Notes under the pieces: generated by a model
Databases searched by the model: none
What the model was told of the DNA's origin: nothing
Seen by the model: only the letters and a program-made list of their open reading frames with translations
Shown here: piece by piece, positions 5,389 to 7,480 of the stretch
Position numbering within the stretch: position 1 is the stretch's first letter
Layout of the letters: every line of letters starts with the position of its first letter
Source: Gammaproteobacteria bacterium
GTDB taxonomy: Bacteria > Pseudomonadota > Gammaproteobacteria > Berkiellales > Berkiellaceae
Length of the DNA stretch: 7,480 bases
NCBI GenBank assembly: GCA_016874315.1
Contig: VGTX01000049.1
Coordinates: forward strand, 1-7,480
Reading direction: 5' to 3'
Made by a program: the position numbers and the translations under genes

Positions 5389-7480
5389 ATGTTTCACGAT
5401 GCTATGTCTTATCCCGATATCATGGAGGCTGTTGGGAAGAAAATTCGCAATAACCCAGAGGTCACTCTGACCTCAAAAGAAGAACAGGCAATATTGGAGT
5501 CTTGTCTCCGATCTCCTTTTATAGAGGAAATGTGTCGGCAATATCCAGAGAAATCTTGTGAAGCTATATTAAAACCGATATTGACTGATAAAATAGAAGA
5601 ATATCGAGCTATTAGAATCGCGGCAATGCATCCTGTTACTCAAGGAGCTGCGCAGAATGTGAATTTGGCCTCTGTTGCCAAATCAAAGCAAGGGGTTCAT
5701 GGTATAAATTACGGAAATATTAAAGATTATTTCAATACATTAGATAATGATTATGCAAATCTTCCAAAGAAATTAGTCATCGATTTCATAGGGTTTATCG
5801 AGAAGAATTCTGTATTTGAAAACACGGCTGTTAAAACGATTCTTCTTGCTGAAGAAAATCAACGTTTACATGAGCGCGTGCGACTTATGGAAGAGGCGCG
5901 TAAAGAAAATAAGCGTGTGCCAAAACTCAAAGAAACAGCAGATGATTACGACACAATTTGTACCGGCTTTCAAAAATTTCTTCGATACCTTGAGAGCGAT
6001 GTTTTATGTAATAGTTCTGTCAGCTATGTGAAAAAACCTCTGGGTGTTCTGTGGTCACTCTTTAATAAGATGGACGGCGATATAAAGAGCAATCAGGAAA
6101 AATTAGATATGCTCTGTAATATTATGGCTGCATTGGACTCGGGGCGCACAGCCTATCATGCAAACGAAGGGAAATATCTTGATGCGACAGATATTTCTTG
6201 TCTAGCGGGGCTAGATGAGCGATTGTATGGTGATTTTTGCCATTTAATCCCTGCTCAAAATAATACCGATCGGAATATCATTTCTTCGTTGATACCAGAG
6301 ATTATAAAGCCTTTTTTTGAGCAGAATTTTGATGAACATGGTCGAAAGAAACCACATCCTGCTGTATATGCTGAATATTATCGGGCTGCTGGATACTTTC
6401 AATTGAAAGAAGAAAAAGAGATTTTTCAATTAAAAAAAGATATCGATCGTGAACATTTGAAAACCGAATATCTTGAGCATTGCTCAAAGATTCAATCTCA
6501 GACTAATCAAAAATTATTAACTATCAAGTTCGATCAGATGATGAACGGTTTTAATGCAGCTAAATATCCTGCCAACGAGACTGCTCAGTTTGTTACATGG
6601 TTAAAAGAAAAAGACCAACTTGATGTTATTCGCGTTCAAAATATAACAGATAAATCCATTGAAAGAACAGTCGATGAAATCTTAAATGCGTTTGCAAAAT
6701 CAGATTTGTTTTTAGACCGATCATATGCATTAATTATTTATCAAATACTTAAGAAAGAGCTAACTGAGGCTATCGATAATGGAGTTTCTGTAGAACATCA
6801 TAAAAGTATTGAACTATTTTCACCGAAAGTAATAGTTGAGAAGAGTTATCGTAACTACCTTTATCAATTGAAAGGCCTGCCAGAACAAGGTGCTCAAAAA
6901 TATTATGATTTCAAGGTGTCAGGTCTAGATGCAATTATTGAGAAATGGATTGCTGATGAGCTATGGAATGATCAAAATCCCTACGCACATATTCCATGTG
7001 TAGAATCGATTTTTTCCGATTGGTTGAAAAAAAATAAGCACACCATTAAAAGTGATGAGACAAAAAAATCACTTCTAACATATTGCTTATCTAAGAATTA
7101 TTTACGTTCTGCTAAAACTCTAATAGATGGAGTGAATTCGAACACTCTAGCTGGCACATGGCTGAAAAGTTTACCGATCGAATCCTGGATGCCATTTATA
7201 GAAAGTGGCGATCGCGATTTAATTGATTGGCTTTTTAATAATTATATGGATTTGCTCTTTTCTGAAGAGCGAACAATATTCATGTGTGTTGCAGAAAAGT
7301 GTAAAAAAGATGTTTTAAGAACGTTGCTCAACAAGTTTTCTAATAATTTAGCAGTATGCAGTCAATCCGATCGCCAGGGACGAACGCCACTGTATTATGC
7401 TGCCATGTCAGGTAATCAAGACACTGTAGAGTTTCTGTTGGGGTTAAGAGAGGGTAATCATTCTTTATTTAACAATTATG
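5389..7480 (+). CDS. Ankyrin repeat protein with long unrecognised N-terminal region, 3' end outside window
   Basis: The reading frame is free of stops from 5389 to the right edge: 697 codons are visible and the gene continues. There is no signal peptide and no membrane segment, so the product is cytosolic or exported by a system needing no Sec signal. Residues 1-150 are helical and unrecognised. Residues about 149-183 are highly charged and helical with coiled-coil character (AEENQRLHERVRLMEEARKE), and a second charged helical stretch lies around 338-375. The clearest domain is at the edge: residues 661-690 read as an ankyrin repeat, with the consensus-like core GRTPLYYAAMSGNQDTVEFL (664-683). 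Weaker repeat-like units precede it (about 558-585, 596-624, 626-660). Ankyrin repeats bind proteins, and in intracellular bacteria such proteins are often effectors translocated into the host; that role is inferred. No catalytic motif was recognised in residues 1-550. Several regulatory-looking elements lie just upstream. Confidence 0.88.
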   Translation, partial: MFHDAMSYPDIMEAVGKKIRNNPEVTLTSKEEQAILESCLRSPFIEEMCRQYPEKSCEAILKPILTDKIEEYRAIRIAAMHPVTQGAAQNVNLASVAKSKQGVHGINYGNIKDYFNTLDNDYANLPKKLVIDFIGFIEKNSVFENTAVKTILLAEENQRLHERVRLMEEARKENKRVPKLKETADDYDTICTGFQKFLRYLESDVLCNSSVSYVKKPLGVLWSLFNKMDGDIKSNQEKLDMLCNIMAALDSGRTAYHANEGKYLDATDISCLAGLDERLYGDFCHLIPAQNNTDRNIISSLIPEIIKPFFEQNFDEHGRKKPHPAVYAEYYRAAGYFQLKEEKEIFQLKKDIDREHLKTEYLEHCSKIQSQTNQKLLTIKFDQMMNGFNAAKYPANETAQFVTWLKEKDQLDVIRVQNITDKSIERTVDEILNAFAKSDLFLDRSYALIIYQILKKELTEAIDNGVSVEHHKSIELFSPKVIVEKSYRNYLYQLKGLPEQGAQKYYDFKVSGLDAIIEKWIADELWNDQNPYAHIPCVESIFSDWLKKNKHTIKSDETKKSLLTYCLSKNYLRSAKTLIDGVNSNTLAGTWLKSLPIESWMPFIESGDRDLIDWLFNNYMDLLFSEERTIFMCVAEKCKKDVLRTLLNKFSNNLAVCSQSDRQGRTPLYYAAMSGNQDTVEFLLGLREGNHSLFNNY
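7369..7458 (+). other. Ankyrin repeat domain, clearest visible repeat
   Basis: Residues 661-690 of the partial protein match the ankyrin consensus: a Gly-x-Thr-Pro-Leu turn into the first helix (664-668), an Ala-Ala pair (671-672), a Gly-Asn (675-676) in place of the usual Gly-His, then Val and Leu-Leu in the second helix (680, 683-684). The preceding unit (626-660) keeps the helix spacing but has lost the TPLH turn, so the array probably begins with degenerate repeats and continues beyond the window. Confidence 0.85.

Noticed and set aside
5816..6031. A 71-residue reading frame on the + strand
   Set aside because: It overlaps the ankyrin gene, whose frame is open for 697 codons and has a ribosome binding site and domain support.
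6244..6487. Two short overlapping reading frames on the - strand
   Set aside because: Both are antisense to the ankyrin gene, AT-rich, without protein features or upstream signals.
7208..7215. GCGATCGC, the cyanobacterial HIP1 octamer
   Set aside because: I found only one copy, in a coding region, and the gene content does not suggest a cyanobacterium.

Overview
The window looks like a piece of a Gram-negative, gammaproteobacteria-like genome of about 40% GC (estimated from sampled lines). It joins a conserved exporter operon to two accessory genes that I do not recognise as known families. The exporter is YbhF/YbhS/YbhR-like. A long intracellular-type protein ending in ankyrin repeats suggests a host-associated bacterium, for example a member of the Legionellales. 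That placement is inference from gene content and composition only.

Region 1 (2-3173) is the end of an ABC-2 type exporter operon. It holds the 3' part of a double-ATPase gene (ybhF-like) and two complete ABC-2 permease genes (ybhS-like and ybhR-like). All three are on the + strand and each overlaps the next by an ATGA (952-955 and 2049-2052), which points to translational coupling and equimolar subunits. The ATPase energises transport and the two permeases form the inner-membrane channel. In the E. coli arrangement a HlyD-like periplasmic adaptor (YbhG) is encoded upstream, which here would lie outside the window.

Region 2 (3174-3307) is a 134-bp AT-rich gap with a possible -10 element and no recognisable terminator. 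Region 3 (3308-5239) encodes a 643-residue protein of unknown function with hydrophobic segments near the N terminus, in the middle and at about residues 470-516, separated by long helical soluble stretches. Region 4 (5240-5388) is a 149-bp AT-rich gap with an unusual density of symmetrical sequence: a 15-bp palindrome, two GTATATACA elements exactly 30 bp apart, and a hairpin touching the ribosome binding site of the next gene.

Region 5 (5389 to the window end) is an open reading frame that does not end inside the window. Its 697 visible codons encode a soluble, helical, partly coiled-coil protein whose last part is an ankyrin repeat array: one clear repeat at the edge and up to three degenerate ones before it. 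Translocated-effector function is plausible but not shown. No tRNA, rRNA, CRISPR array or transposase gene was seen. The most interesting part is 3174-7480: the two unrecognised proteins and the structured intergenic region between them.
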